From the NCBI GenBank assembly GCA_904373265.1, contig CAJFEE010000002.1, positions 1 through 64,000 on the forward strand: a stretch of 64,000 bases of DNA, given 5' to 3'. This DNA is from Candidatus Harrysmithiimonas galli (GTDB lineage Bacteria > Bacillota > Bacilli > CAJFEE01). Below, piece after piece: positions 56,034-64,000 of this stretch (the stretch's first letter is position 1; each line of letters begins with the position of its first letter). The translations under genes were made by a program, and so were the position numbers. The notes beneath the pieces are model-generated. The model saw only the letters and a program-made list of their open reading frames with translations. It ran no database searches and was not told the origin of the DNA.

Positions 56034-58001
56034 TTAAGATTTCACAATTTTATAATACGTACGTGCGGTCACAAAATATACCAATGCATAAATCAAAGAA
56101 AACACCAGTACTGACAAAACAGTACAAAGCAGAAAAAACGAAACATTACTCATGCTCAAAGTCCGCAGCATTTTTGTAATAATGGGAAAGGCAACCGAAA
56201 TATGTACAATCGCCATCAAAAGTGGTAAGAAAAAGACGGTCAAAATTTGACTACGGATTGTCTGCTTTACCTCATTATGACTCATTCCGACCTTTTGCAA
56301 AATTTCAAATCGCAATCGATCATGATATCCTTCCGAAACTTGTTTATAATAAATAATAATGACCGTTGCAAATAAACAAAGCATCCCTAAGAAAATTGCG
56401 ATAAACAATAAATTTCCGTACAGCTGATAAAAACTTGTATGCTCTCCAGCAATACTGCTCAAATCCACGTCGGAGCTTTTTCCCATATTCTTTTTCAACA
56501 AATGTTTCAAACTTTGATTAAATTCCTCTATTTTCTCATCATCTGCATTGTTAAAATTGATACCATATTCATACTGTAGTTGAACATCCAGATTCGACAA
56601 AACACCCAATGAATCGAAACTGTCAACAACCAAATAATCACTCACAAAAGCTGGCTCACGCAAATATTTTGTCAGAGTAAAATCAGATAAATTTTCTTGT
56701 ATGTTCCATATTTGATTCTCAATCCTTATTGTGTTTGGTTCATCGGTTTGATTTTCTGAAAATAATAAGACCGCATTTTCTTCTAGCTGAACATTTTTCC
56801 CCTCTATTCGATTGTAATCCTCCAGTGAAATCACATACACCGATTGTACAGTTGTCATATCTACGTTATTTTGATTTGGATTTAGCGTATAGTAATTGTC
56901 CTTTTTTTGTGCAACAAGCGAATAATATGTGTAAGAAAGTGTTTCAGAAATTGAAATATTCTCTTTTTGTGCCGCTTGTTGAACCAGTTGTTCCAACTTT
57001 TCCTGCTGTTTCGGTTCATTTGCCAAACTATGGCTGAGGAGCATTGTATCTGCTGGGTATCGATCTCGTATAATTTCATTGATACCCGCATACAAAGAAG
57101 TTGTACTGGAAAACATCACAAGAACTGCTGTACTTAGTAAGCAAATATTTGCCAATCCTGCCGCATTTTGTTTCATTCGATAGATCATACCTGAAACGGA
57201 AACAAAATGATTGATTTGATAATAAAATCGTTTATTTCGTTTCAATCCTTTTAAAATTGCAATGCTTCCTGCTGTAAACAGTGCATAAGTCCCAATCATT
57301 ACAAAAAGCACTGCAACAAAAAACAAACCAACTGCCGCAAGTGGAGACTTTACGCTCAATGCAATTGCATAACCAATACCCAATGAAACAAATCCAATCA
57401 ATGTAAGCAGCCAGCGCGTCTTGGGTTCCTTTTCTCCAACTCTATCACCTTTTAACAGCTCGATCGGATGGCTTAAATGAATTTGAAAAATCTGATACAA
57501 AAACAAAAATAGAAAAATACCCATAAACCAACCAATTGTATTCAAAATAGCCTGTATTTCAATATAAAATAAAAGTGTTTCAAATTGCAGTAATTTTGCA
57601 ATCAGCATATACATAAGCTTATTAAGCAATAACCCTGCTGCCAAACCGAACACCAAAGCACCTAAAAACAACCATAAGCTTTCAAAAAACAAAACTTTGG
57701 CAATATGCTTTTTCTCCATCCCTAAAATATTATAAAGCCCTATTTCCTTTTTCCGTTTCTTCATTAAAAAACCATAGGTATAAAATAAAAAGATAACAGA
57801 AAATACATGCAGTACACCAATTGCCAAACTCAGCAAAGCATGTACACTTCCGTTTGCTTTCAAACTTTTATGCATACCAAGTGAATAAATCAAATAAAAA
57901 AAACAAACCATAAAAATACAAGAGAATAAATACGGGAAATACAATCTTCTGTTTTTCTGGATATTAGACAATGCCAACTTGACATAGAAAAAACGTTTCA
58001 T
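56034..58001 (-). CDS. bceB: BceB-type ABC permease (antimicrobial peptide resistance)
   Basis: A protein of 655 residues with ten membrane segments of FtsX type and a large extracellular domain of about 230 residues between segments 7 and 8 (roughly residues 310-540), the hallmark of BceB permeases that recognise lipid II-binding peptides. KKRKKEIGLYNILGMEKKHI near residue 82 is the cytosolic FtsX motif. With BceA it removes bacitracin-like or lantibiotic peptides from their target and passes the signal to the BceS kinase. The start overlaps bceA by four bases. Confidence 0.93.
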   Translation of the reverse strand: MKRFFYVKLALSNIQKNRRLYFPYLFSCIFMVCFFYLIYSLGMHKSLKANGSVHALLSLAIGVLHVFSVIFLFYTYGFLMKKRKKEIGLYNILGMEKKHIAKVLFFESLWLFLGALVFGLAAGLLLNKLMYMLIAKLLQFETLLFYIEIQAILNTIGWFMGIFLFLFLYQIFQIHLSHPIELLKGDRVGEKEPKTRWLLTLIGFVSLGIGYAIALSVKSPLAAVGLFFVAVLFVMIGTYALFTAGSIAILKGLKRNKRFYYQINHFVSVSGMIYRMKQNAAGLANICLLSTAVLVMFSSTTSLYAGINEIIRDRYPADTMLLSHSLANEPKQQEKLEQLVQQAAQKENISISETLSYTYYSLVAQKKDNYYTLNPNQNNVDMTTVQSVYVISLEDYNRIEGKNVQLEENAVLLFSENQTDEPNTIRIENQIWNIQENLSDFTLTKYLREPAFVSDYLVVDSFDSLGVLSNLDVQLQYEYGINFNNADDEKIEEFNQSLKHLLKKNMGKSSDVDLSSIAGEHTSFYQLYGNLLFIAIFLGMLCLFATVIIIYYKQVSEGYHDRLRFEILQKVGMSHNEVKQTIRSQILTVFFLPLLMAIVHISVAFPIITKMLRTLSMSNVSFFLLCTVLSVLVFSLIYALVYFVTARTYYKIVKS

Positions 58002-58762
58002 ATCTTTCCACCTCCGGAAAGTAAAACCGTTAAAGTATGAGAAATTTTCTCAAACATTTCTTCAACGGTCATATGACCGCGATACAGTTGATGAAATACT
58101 TCTCCGTCACGCATAAATAAGACCCTTTTTGCATGGCTGGCTGCTCTTGTGCTATGCGTAACCATCACGATTGTTTGTCCCTCTTCATTAATATCCGAAA
58201 ACAGTTGAAGCAACTGATTGGTCGATTTTGAATCCAACGCACCAGTTGGCTCATCTGCCAAAATCAATTTTGGGTTTGTAATCAATGCGCGCGCAACTGC
58301 TGCACGCTGCTGCTGACCGCCAGAAATTTCATACGGGAACTTATCTAGTAAATGTTGAATCCCCAATTTTTTTGCAATCGGTAACATCCTTTCTTCCATC
58401 TCCAAAAACATTTTCCCAGATAAGACAAGTGGCAAAACAATATTATCCTGAATCGAAAACGTATCCAGCAAATTAAAATCTTGAAATACAAAACCAAGCT
58501 CATTTCGACGAAACGCTGCAAGTTCACTTTCCTTTATCATTGTTAAATTTTTTCCATTCAAAAAAACGGTTCCACTTGTTGGACGATCCAGTGCTGCCAA
58601 AATATTTAAAAGTGTGGTTTTTCCAGAACCTGATTCACCCATAATTGCAACATATTCTCCCTCCTCTACTGAAAATGTCACTTGACGAAGTGCCTCGACT
58701 TGCCGATCACCAAAACGTGTTGTATAAATCTTTTTCAACTGTTCGACTTCCAATAATGTCAT
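57998..58762 (-). CDS. bceA: BceA-type ABC ATPase
   Basis: A protein of 254 residues. Walker A GESGSGKTT (near residues 39-47), signature ISGGQQQRAAVARAL, Walker B LILADEPTGALDS. It is the LolD/MacB-like ATPase of BceAB. ATG at 58762 follows TAGGAGG. It leads bceAB, 336 bases downstream of the kinase gene, with its own promoter region containing repeated TTACATTT motifs. Confidence 0.95.
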   Translation of the reverse strand: MTLLEVEQLKKIYTTRFGDRQVEALRQVTFSVEEGEYVAIMGESGSGKTTLLNILAALDRPTSGTVFLNGKNLTMIKESELAAFRRNELGFVFQDFNLLDTFSIQDNIVLPLVLSGKMFLEMEERMLPIAKKLGIQHLLDKFPYEISGGQQQRAAVARALITNPKLILADEPTGALDSKSTNQLLQLFSDINEEGQTIVMVTHSTRAASHAKRVLFMRDGEVFHQLYRGHMTVEEMFEKISHTLTVLLSGGGKI

Positions 58763-59098
58763 ATATACTGCCTCCTATATTCTTGCTATACCCTATCTTA
58801 AGTAAAAAAGAAATGTCAAACCATCGCATTGGCTTACATTTCTTAGACTTATCTTACATTTTTGTAAGATTAAGGATTTTTGATGATCTTGTCAGAAGTT
58901 GATAGTCTTTTAATTTTGAGGAGTTTGGTACAGTCATAAAATATTATCTTAGTATAGGCTATAAATCCAATGAAATAGATGAATTATACAATGTCACCAT
59001 TTTTGAAATTCATATCATTTATCAAGATTTTCTAGTTGCTCTTTCTAAAAACAAAATAAATGTACTTTGAAAAAACAGCATATCCATTTTGAATCCAA
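58763..59098. other. Regulatory region between bceS and bceAB
   Basis: Holds the probable bceA promoter (TTGACA near 58815 on the minus strand) and the candidate operator at 58834-58870. The rest of the gap to 59098 has no other feature that I recognise. Confidence 0.5.
58834..58870 (-). promoter_or_regulatory. Candidate BceR operator
   Basis: TTACATTT occurs at 58834-58841 and again at 58854-58861, exactly 20 bases apart (two helix turns). The second lies in a perfect palindrome ATCTTACA-TTTT-TGTAAGAT (58851-58870). The sites precede a TTGACA -35-like hexamer of bceA, as expected for an OmpR-class activator. Confidence 0.5.
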
Positions 59099-60131
59099 TT
59101 ACACTTTATTTTTCTGTAGCGAATCTTTACGCCATCCATTTACATCCCATCTCAATAAAACCGATGTTCCCTTTCCAATTTCCGATTGAATTTCTACTAT
59201 AACCCCAAGATCATCAGCAATTTTTTTGCATAGATATAAACCAATGCCAGTTGATTTTTGATTCATTCTTCCATTAAATCCCGTAAACCCTTTTTCAAAT
59301 ACACGTGGTAAATCCTCTGCAGAAATCCCAACACCACTGTCTTTGATACATAACGTATCTACCCCTAACATTTCAATACAAATGATGCCACCTTCTGGTG
59401 TATATTTCAAAGCATTAGACAAAATCTGCTCCAAAATAAAAACAAACCATTTTTCATCTGTAATCATCTGAATATCCATTTGAGCAAAATCAAGTGTAAT
59501 TTTTTTTTTGAATAAACAAAACAGAATATTTTCGAAGAGCCCGTTTTACCATTTCTGAAACCGAATACCCCTGAAAACGAAAATCATGGACCGCTCGGTG
59601 TAGACGTGCATATTGTAAAACCATTTCCACATACTGTTCAATTTTAAAAAGTTCCATTTGAATCAAACGATTGTCTTCACTTCTTTGTGTTTGCAAAAGT
59701 AAACGCATTGCCGAAATTGGAGTTTTAATTTGATGTGCCCACGCCGTATAATAATCCTCTGCTTCACGAATCATTCGTTCATGTTCAGAATTCAACTGAA
59801 GCCGCTGCTCATGTAGGAGCATTAAAATATCCTGATAAACAGCTTCAATGCCATCATGTGGTTCAGGAAATTCATCCAATATATTGCGAATATTTCGTTT
59901 GATTTGTAGCAGAAACTGATATTGTTTTACATATTGATAAAAATCATAGCCATATCCAACCAAAGCAAAACAGATGGCTAACAAAAAAGCGTATTTTATG
60001 GCAGCAAGCGGCAATTCATGCAGATAAAAAATCAATCCAAAAATAAACAAACATAAAATCAAAATGAACCAATCTTTCCTTTTTGCATACATATATGTTT
60101 TTATCATTTTTGACCATTCTTTATTCTTCAT
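59099..60131 (-). CDS. bceS: BceS-type histidine kinase, split by a homopolymer frameshift
   Basis: The upstream part (60131 to 59490) has two membrane helices separated by a very short loop (intramembrane-sensing type) and the H-box YYTAWAHQIKTPISAMRLLL. It ends in a stop just after a run of ten A (complement of 59500-59509). The downstream part (to 59099) holds the catalytic domain: ITDEKWFVFILEQILSNALK, IKDSGVGIS, GIGLYLCKK. If the run were nine A, the two would join as FIQKKITLDFAQMDIQM, exactly the family sequence, giving a normal kinase of about 344 residues. It starts directly after the bceR stop. It is either phase-variable, recently mutated or a base error. Confidence 0.88.
59500..59509. 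other. Ten-T homopolymer that splits bceS
   Basis: Ten T on the plus strand (ten A on the coding strand). Nine would restore the kinase frame. The tract lies between the dimerisation and catalytic domains. Confidence 0.85.
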
Positions 60132-60803
60132 TTATATCACCACATAGCCCATCCCTTTTTTGGTCTGAATGAGATCAGTAATTCCGATTCCCTCCATCCG
60201 TTTACGCAAACGTGCCATATTCACGCTCAATGTATTATCATCAATAAATTGATCACTTTCCCATAGTCGAACCATCAACTCTTCACGTGTTACAATACGT
60301 CCTTTATTTTCAAATAACATTTGCAACATTTTAAATTCATTTTTGGTTAGCTCAAGTCTCCGATTTTCATATATGAGCACTGCATCATGTAAAGAAAGCA
60401 AAATATTACCATAGGATAAAAACTGCATATGTTCACTAAAATCATAGGTGCGCCGAAGAATTGCCTGCACTTTTGCAATCAAAACATTCAAATCAAATGG
60501 TTTTACAATAAAGTCATCGGCACCCATATTCATTGCCATAACAATGTTCATGCTATCCGAAGTTGAAGAAATAAATAAAATCGGAACTTTAGAATATTTC
60601 CGAATTTCACCACACCAATAATATCCGTTAAAAAATGGTAACGAAATATCCATTAAAACAAGCTGCGGATCATAAGTTAAAAACTGCTCTGCAACTTGTT
60701 GAAAATTCTCTACACAAAAACTATCATAACCCCATTGTTCCAACTGTTCTTTTATCGTTCTGGAAATAACTGGGTCATCTTCTACAATTAATATTTTATA
60801 CAT
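60132..60803 (-). CDS. bceR: BceR-type response regulator
   Basis: A protein of 223 residues of the OmpR class. The receiver has VEDDP at residues 7-11, phospho-Asp in VLMDISLP and Lys in VKPFDLN; the DNA-binding half has LTKNEFKMLQMLFENKGRIVTRE and NTLSVNMARLRKRM. Together with BceS it activates bceAB. It starts eight bases after the Rrf2-type gene ends and stops directly before the kinase ATG. Confidence 0.94.
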   Translation of the reverse strand: MYKILIVEDDPVISRTIKEQLEQWGYDSFCVENFQQVAEQFLTYDPQLVLMDISLPFFNGYYWCGEIRKYSKVPILFISSTSDSMNIVMAMNMGADDFIVKPFDLNVLIAKVQAILRRTYDFSEHMQFLSYGNILLSLHDAVLIYENRRLELTKNEFKMLQMLFENKGRIVTREELMVRLWESDQFIDDNTLSVNMARLRKRMEGIGITDLIQTKKGMGYVVI

Positions 60804-60811
60804 ATACGAAT

Positions 60812-61207
60812 TTACAGCACATCCTCCAATGTATATTTTTCAAATTCATGGATAAAATGACCCAACGCAATATGTGAAACTTGCTTTAATTTACAGCCAC
60901 AAGATCGCAGCGGACAAGTATCCGTCTCTAAATAACAGGAAAAAATATTTAAATTGTCCTCAGTAAATTTCAAAATCTCCCCAAGATTGATATTTTTGGG
61001 TTCCATACCTAAATGCAACCCACCTGCGCGACCCTTTAAAGATGTAATATAACCGCCTGTTGCCAATTTATGAACCACCTTCTTCATATGATGTTCTGAT
61101 GTATGTAAATTTTTTGCGAGCTCTTCTACTGTACAAAGCCGATCTTGATTTTGTGCCAAATAAACAAGTGCTCGAAATGAATAATCCGTAAACTTCGACA
61201 ATTGCAT
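60812..61207 (-). CDS. Rrf2-family iron-sulfur regulator (NsrR-like)
   Basis: A protein of 131 residues. The winged helix-turn-helix has LSKFTDYSFRALVYLAQN and TVEELAKNLHTSEHHMKKVVHKL. The cysteine cluster reads C-x6-C-x4-C-x-C (FSCYLETDTCPLRSCGCK), which fits an Fe-S sensor such as NsrR (nitric oxide) but not exactly its known spacing. ATG at 61207 is preferred, nine bases after AAAGG. It leads directly into bceR, an unusual pairing. Confidence 0.87.
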   Translation of the reverse strand: MQLSKFTDYSFRALVYLAQNQDRLCTVEELAKNLHTSEHHMKKVVHKLATGGYITSLKGRAGGLHLGMEPKNINLGEILKFTEDNLNIFSCYLETDTCPLRSCGCKLKQVSHIALGHFIHEFEKYTLEDVL

Positions 61208-61923
61208 AATCATCATCCTTTCTTAATTTATTCATATTTTACTATATATACAATAAAAATCCACCATGATTTACAAAACAAATGGTTTATAATGATATCT
61301 TGAAATTAAACACTTCAAACAAAAGAACTATCTTTATGCAAAATCATCCGTTTTTTATCAGATTAAAAGAAAAGGAATTCAAATAAAAACTTACACATGA
61401 AAACATTTTTTCTCTGAAAAACAGTGTGAATCTATCTCTTTTAGGAAAAGAAATGTTTTTATATACCTAGTTGTATTATCCTTAGTTCCTTACACAATGA
61501 ATGATCAAAATCTTTTATTCCCCTTTCTTTCATCTCATTTTTATATCAAATAAAAATCCCAAAAAATATTTAGGTATATTATTTTTTATATTATGTTTTT
61601 ATATATCAGAAAACACCTTCTATACCTATCTTGAAATACATGAATTCTTTTCTATTAAAAATATTAATTTTAAAAAATTGATTTAAAGTAAAATAACCTT
61701 CTAATATTTTCTATCCATAATCTCTTCTTATTTCTTAAGAAAATTTATTTTTCCTTGTTTGATATGACCGTCCAATCAATTGTATATTCATGTTGAAGCC
61801 CCACCAGGATATACATAAAACCTCGTTTCATCCCCTATGTCTATTTAAACACAAAAAGAGAATCACATCATCTCTTTCAAAAAACAGTTTAAATGACATA
61901 AAAGTTCCCCGCAAGTTATAAGA
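61208..61923. other. AT-rich intergenic region upstream of the Rrf2-type gene
   Basis: Holds the promoter of the Rrf2-bceRS unit next to 61208. Hydrophobic short frames occur (61501-61686 plus) but without initiation signals. No relic was recognised. Confidence 0.4.
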
Positions 61924-61974
61924 AAACGCTCTCCAAATAGACATTTCTCCAATTTATGAGAGCGTTTCTTTAAA
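61924..61974. terminator. Isolated hairpin terminator
   Basis: AAACGCTCTC (61924-61933) and GAGAGCGTTT (61958-61967), 24-base loop, with T-rich and A-rich flanks. No gene ends nearby, so it probably marks a lost one. Confidence 0.65.
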
Positions 61975-62109
61975 AATTTCAGATATAAATTTATAAACCA
62001 CGTCAGCCTGATGATTTGAAATTATATTTTATGAAACGGACTTATATACCACATACATAAAAAAGAGAGTGAAACAAAAGAAGTGGATACAAAAAAACAA
62101 ACAATGATG

Positions 62110-62225
62110 CAAAATTTCATATACAATTTTACACCTGTCTGTCCGTCTTTTTTGACTTTATACACTTTGTTATTTAAAAATATTCGTTGTTCAGAATAAA
62201 AATTCTTGTTTTTTTCCAGCTACTT
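62110..62225. repeat. Decayed dispersed repeat, copy 2
   Basis: Aligns by eye with 21575-21660 over about 100 bases, sharing CTTTTTTGACT, ACTTT, ATTCGTT and TTTTTTCCA in order. Not a known element that I can name. Confidence 0.4.
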
Positions 62226-62354
62226 TATATCTCTATGATAGATTCCAAATCTTATTGTAAACCTTGGAGAAATCATAGCGTGATGGAATCGTCAAAACTC
62301 TTGTAATTATACAGATTTTAGTACCTTGTATTTTTTGATAAGTCTAATATCATT

Positions 62355-62609
62355 CTATTTTTTATACAACGAATAATAATCCAGTTCCATATTCTCCATC
62401 ACTTGTCTTTGCCAAATTTGCACATCATCAAGTGCTTGATTATAAACTTCCTTTCCAAGTTTCTCCAAAAAAAATTCCAATATTTCCTGCGCAGCGATTA
62501 TCCCGATTTTTTCATCACGTACAACTTGAAAAAAATAAATAATTTCCGTTTCCATTTGTTTTTTCTTCTCATGAGACAACCAGATGCCACCTGCTCCTGA
62601 TTTTTTCAT
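62355..62609 (-). CDS. DUF2164-like small protein
   Basis: A protein of 84 residues, acidic, predicted helical. The pattern LSHEKKKQMETEIIYFFQ, then RDEKIGIIAAQEILEFFLEKLGKEVYNQALDD, matches the small DUF2164 family. Its function is unknown. The ATG at 62609 follows AAAGGAATGAAGTG. It is monocistronic. Confidence 0.8.
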   Translation of the reverse strand: MKKSGAGGIWLSHEKKKQMETEIIYFFQVVRDEKIGIIAAQEILEFFLEKLGKEVYNQALDDVQIWQRQVMENMELDYYSLYKK

Positions 62610-63073
62610 CACTTCATTCCTTTCTCAAACACAGAAATCTTAAATCATTTTGCCAATTTCTTTTGCAACTTGCTGCTTTTCTTCCTATAAAAAATATAAA
62701 ATTTCAAACCGTCGCTCCAATTTCATTTTCATCACTGCTTTTTTTCACAAACTTCTAACCTAAAATCCAGTTTTACACACAAAATCTTAATCTTTAACAC
62801 AAATGATTTTAAATAACATTTTCCCCTTTAAATCATCTTATAAATAAAAAATGTATACTGGAACATCCGACATCCAAACCAAGGATACCCAGTATACATC
62901 CCATACACATCAAAATTGCAGCAATCTTAGTATCATATGATGAAATCATTTAGGAAAAGAGAACAGCTGGGATCATGTTTACAATCAATCATTAATCTTT
63001 TCTGCTGGATTCCAAGTCTTCAGTTTGACCTAAAACAATGATCATATTTCTAGACACCAAATAATAGATGTTT
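62610..63073. other. Intergenic region before the Msr genes
   Basis: Contains the terminator at 62845-62899. A further 150 bases up to the msrB stop contain no supported gene. Confidence 0.5.
62845..62899 (-). terminator. Terminator of msrB
   Basis: ATGTATACTGG (62851-62861) pairs perfectly with CCAGTATACAT (62889-62899), 27-base loop, T-rich on the minus strand. Confidence 0.75.
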
Positions 63074-63682
63074 TTATGATTCTTTCTTCTGTAGCAATAC
63101 TCGAAACGCACCATACCCTTCCTTTTCCATTTTATCATATGGAATAAATTGCAATGCAGCACTGTTGATACAATAACGTAAGCCACCAGATTTTTGTGGT
63201 CCATCTGTAAACACATGCCCCAAATGTGAATCTCCAACACGACTACGCACCTCTGTACGTACCATTCCATAACTTGTATCTGTCAGTTCCCTAATTACCA
63301 CTGAATCAATCGGTTTTGTAAAACTTGGCCAACCACAACCAGAATCATATTTATCTGTTGATAAAAACAACGGTTCACCAGTCACCACATCAACATAAAT
63401 CCCCAATTCATCGGTATCATAATATTCACCAGTGAATGGCCGCTCTGTATCAGAATTTTGTGTAACTCGATACTGCTCATCCGTTAACTTTTCACGCAAT
63501 TGCTCATCCGACGGTTTCGTATACTCAAGCGGATTCAATGCAATATCTTTTTCCTTCACTTGTTCTACCACCTCCAGCGTTTGTTGTAAACTTTCATTGG
63601 CTTTGTCCGTTTCATCTGAACATCCTGCCATTGTAGCACCCAACAAAGCCAAGCCCAAAACGGATAAATAAACTTTTTTCAT
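63074..63682 (-). CDS. msrB: Lipoprotein peptide methionine (R)-S-oxide reductase
   Basis: A protein of 202 residues. Lipobox AGC near residue 20 ([12 protein letters not shown]), a charged linker to about residue 60, then the MsrB domain with [26 protein letters not shown] and the catalytic [14 protein letters not shown]. It lacks the CxxC zinc pairs of many MsrB proteins. It repairs oxidised methionine R-sulfoxide in surface proteins. ATG at 63682 follows AAAGGAGG. The msrA gene lies 82 bases upstream in the same direction. Confidence 0.94.
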   Translation of the reverse strand: MKKVYLSVLGLALLGATMAGCSDETDKANESLQQTLEVVEQVKEKDIALNPLEYTKPSDEQLREKLTDEQYRVTQNSDTERPFTGEYYDTDELGIYVDVVTGEPLFLSTDKYDSGCGWPSFTKPIDSVVIRELTDTSYGMVRTEVRSRVGDSHLGHVFTDGPQKSGGLRYCINSAALQFIPYDKMEKEGYGAFRVLLQKKES

Positions 63683-63764
63683 AATTTTTCCTCCTTTCAA
63701 ACCACCCTCCTAATAAAACATCCTGTTTCTCTATGAAAAACTATGGTGCAGCTTTACATTTCTT

Positions 63765-64000
63765 TTATTCTTTTTCAAATATTTGTAACCCAGAAAAATC
63801 AACATGACAGTAACCATTTGGATTTTTCTCTAAATAATCCTGATGATAATCCTCCGCCAAATAATAAACGGTAAGCGGCTTTAATTCTACAGCAAGCGGC
63901 TGATCATATTTTGCAGCCTCCTTTTGCATCACCGCTTTTAAAACGGGTAAATCTGCTTTATCCATATAATAAATTCCCGTACGATATTGACTCCCGACAT
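63765..64000 (-). CDS. msrA: Peptide methionine (S)-S-oxide reductase, C-terminal part
   Basis: Seventy-eight codons are visible, running to the window edge. VGSQYRTGIYY (near the window end) and AEDYHQDYLEKNPNGYCHVD are typical MsrA segments. The ATG at 63965 is internal, since the family sequence continues upstream of it. It reduces methionine S-sulfoxide and would complement the MsrB next door. Whether it is a lipoprotein or cytosolic cannot be seen, as the N-terminus is outside the window. Confidence 0.9.
   Translation of the reverse strand, partial: VGSQYRTGIYYMDKADLPVLKAVMQKEAAKYDQPLAVELKPLTVYYLAEDYHQDYLEKNPNGYCHVDFSGLQIFEKE

Overview
The window reads as chromosomal DNA of a low-GC Gram-positive bacterium (Bacillota, most likely an anaerobic or facultative Clostridia/Erysipelotrichia-type lineage). 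Base composition is strongly AT-rich, ribosome-binding sites are strong GGAGG types, there are several lipoproteins with Gram-positive lipoboxes, and the regulators are Bacillota families (VanR/S, BceR/S, CsoR, CzrA, DtxR types). I cannot name the species. I saw no rRNA or tRNA gene.

Layout. 1-2.9 kb: 21-bp tandem repeats, a dead IS5-type transposase, a DUF6512-like membrane protein and a VanY-type lipoprotein carboxypeptidase. 3.3-7.7 kb: sbcD-sbcC. 8.3-11.3 kb: a chemoreceptor whose start lies behind an out-of-frame poly-A tract, and trpS. 11.5-15.3 kb: ferrous iron uptake (feoA-feoB) with two DtxR-like regulators. 15.4-18.8 kb: a VanR/VanS-like two-component system followed by a fusion of a VanZ domain with a D-Ala-D-Ala carboxypeptidase. 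19.8-25.2 kb: alkaline phosphatase, thiol peroxidase and a sodium/proline symporter, separated by long non-coding AT-rich stretches. 25.85-26.43 kb: a GC-richer segment bounded by imperfect inverted repeats and carrying one tiny membrane protein. 26.7-30.9 kb: a DNA alkylation-repair operon (ogt-alkD-methyltransferase) and htpG. 31.9-37.0 kb: an acyl-CoA cluster (SDR dehydrogenase, thiolase, acyl-CoA dehydrogenase, two-subunit CoA-transferase), followed by an AcuI-like reductase. 40.3-46.0 kb: an MFS exporter, a lytic transglycosylase, a lysophospholipase-like hydrolase and a polar amino-acid ABC transporter. 47.6-52.9 kb: copper (csoR-copZ-copA) and zinc/cobalt (czrA-czcD) efflux modules with recognisable operators. 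53.8-55.8 kb: a CRISPR array of 30 identical 30-bp repeats plus one decayed terminal repeat, with no cas gene in the window. 56.0-61.2 kb: a Rrf2-type regulator and a BceRS-BceAB antimicrobial-peptide sensing and resistance module, whose kinase is split by a 10-base homopolymer. 62.3-64.0 kb: a DUF2164-like protein, lipoprotein MsrB and the C-terminal part of MsrA, which runs off the window.

Themes. Cell-envelope stress (VanRS/VanZ-carboxypeptidase, BceRSAB, VanY), metal homeostasis (Feo, Cop, Czc), oxidative and alkylation repair (Tpx, Msr, Ogt, AlkD, SbcCD) and fermentative acyl-CoA metabolism dominate. Two signalling genes (chemoreceptor and BceS kinase) are each broken by one extra base in a poly-A/T tract, which suggests phase variation or sequencing error. 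Spacers in the CRISPR array include two that tile across one translational junction, and three that share one ribosome-binding-site sequence. Several gaps hold clear gene relics (transposase, tyrosine recombinase, flavin reductase), so the genome appears to be decaying inactive genes slowly.
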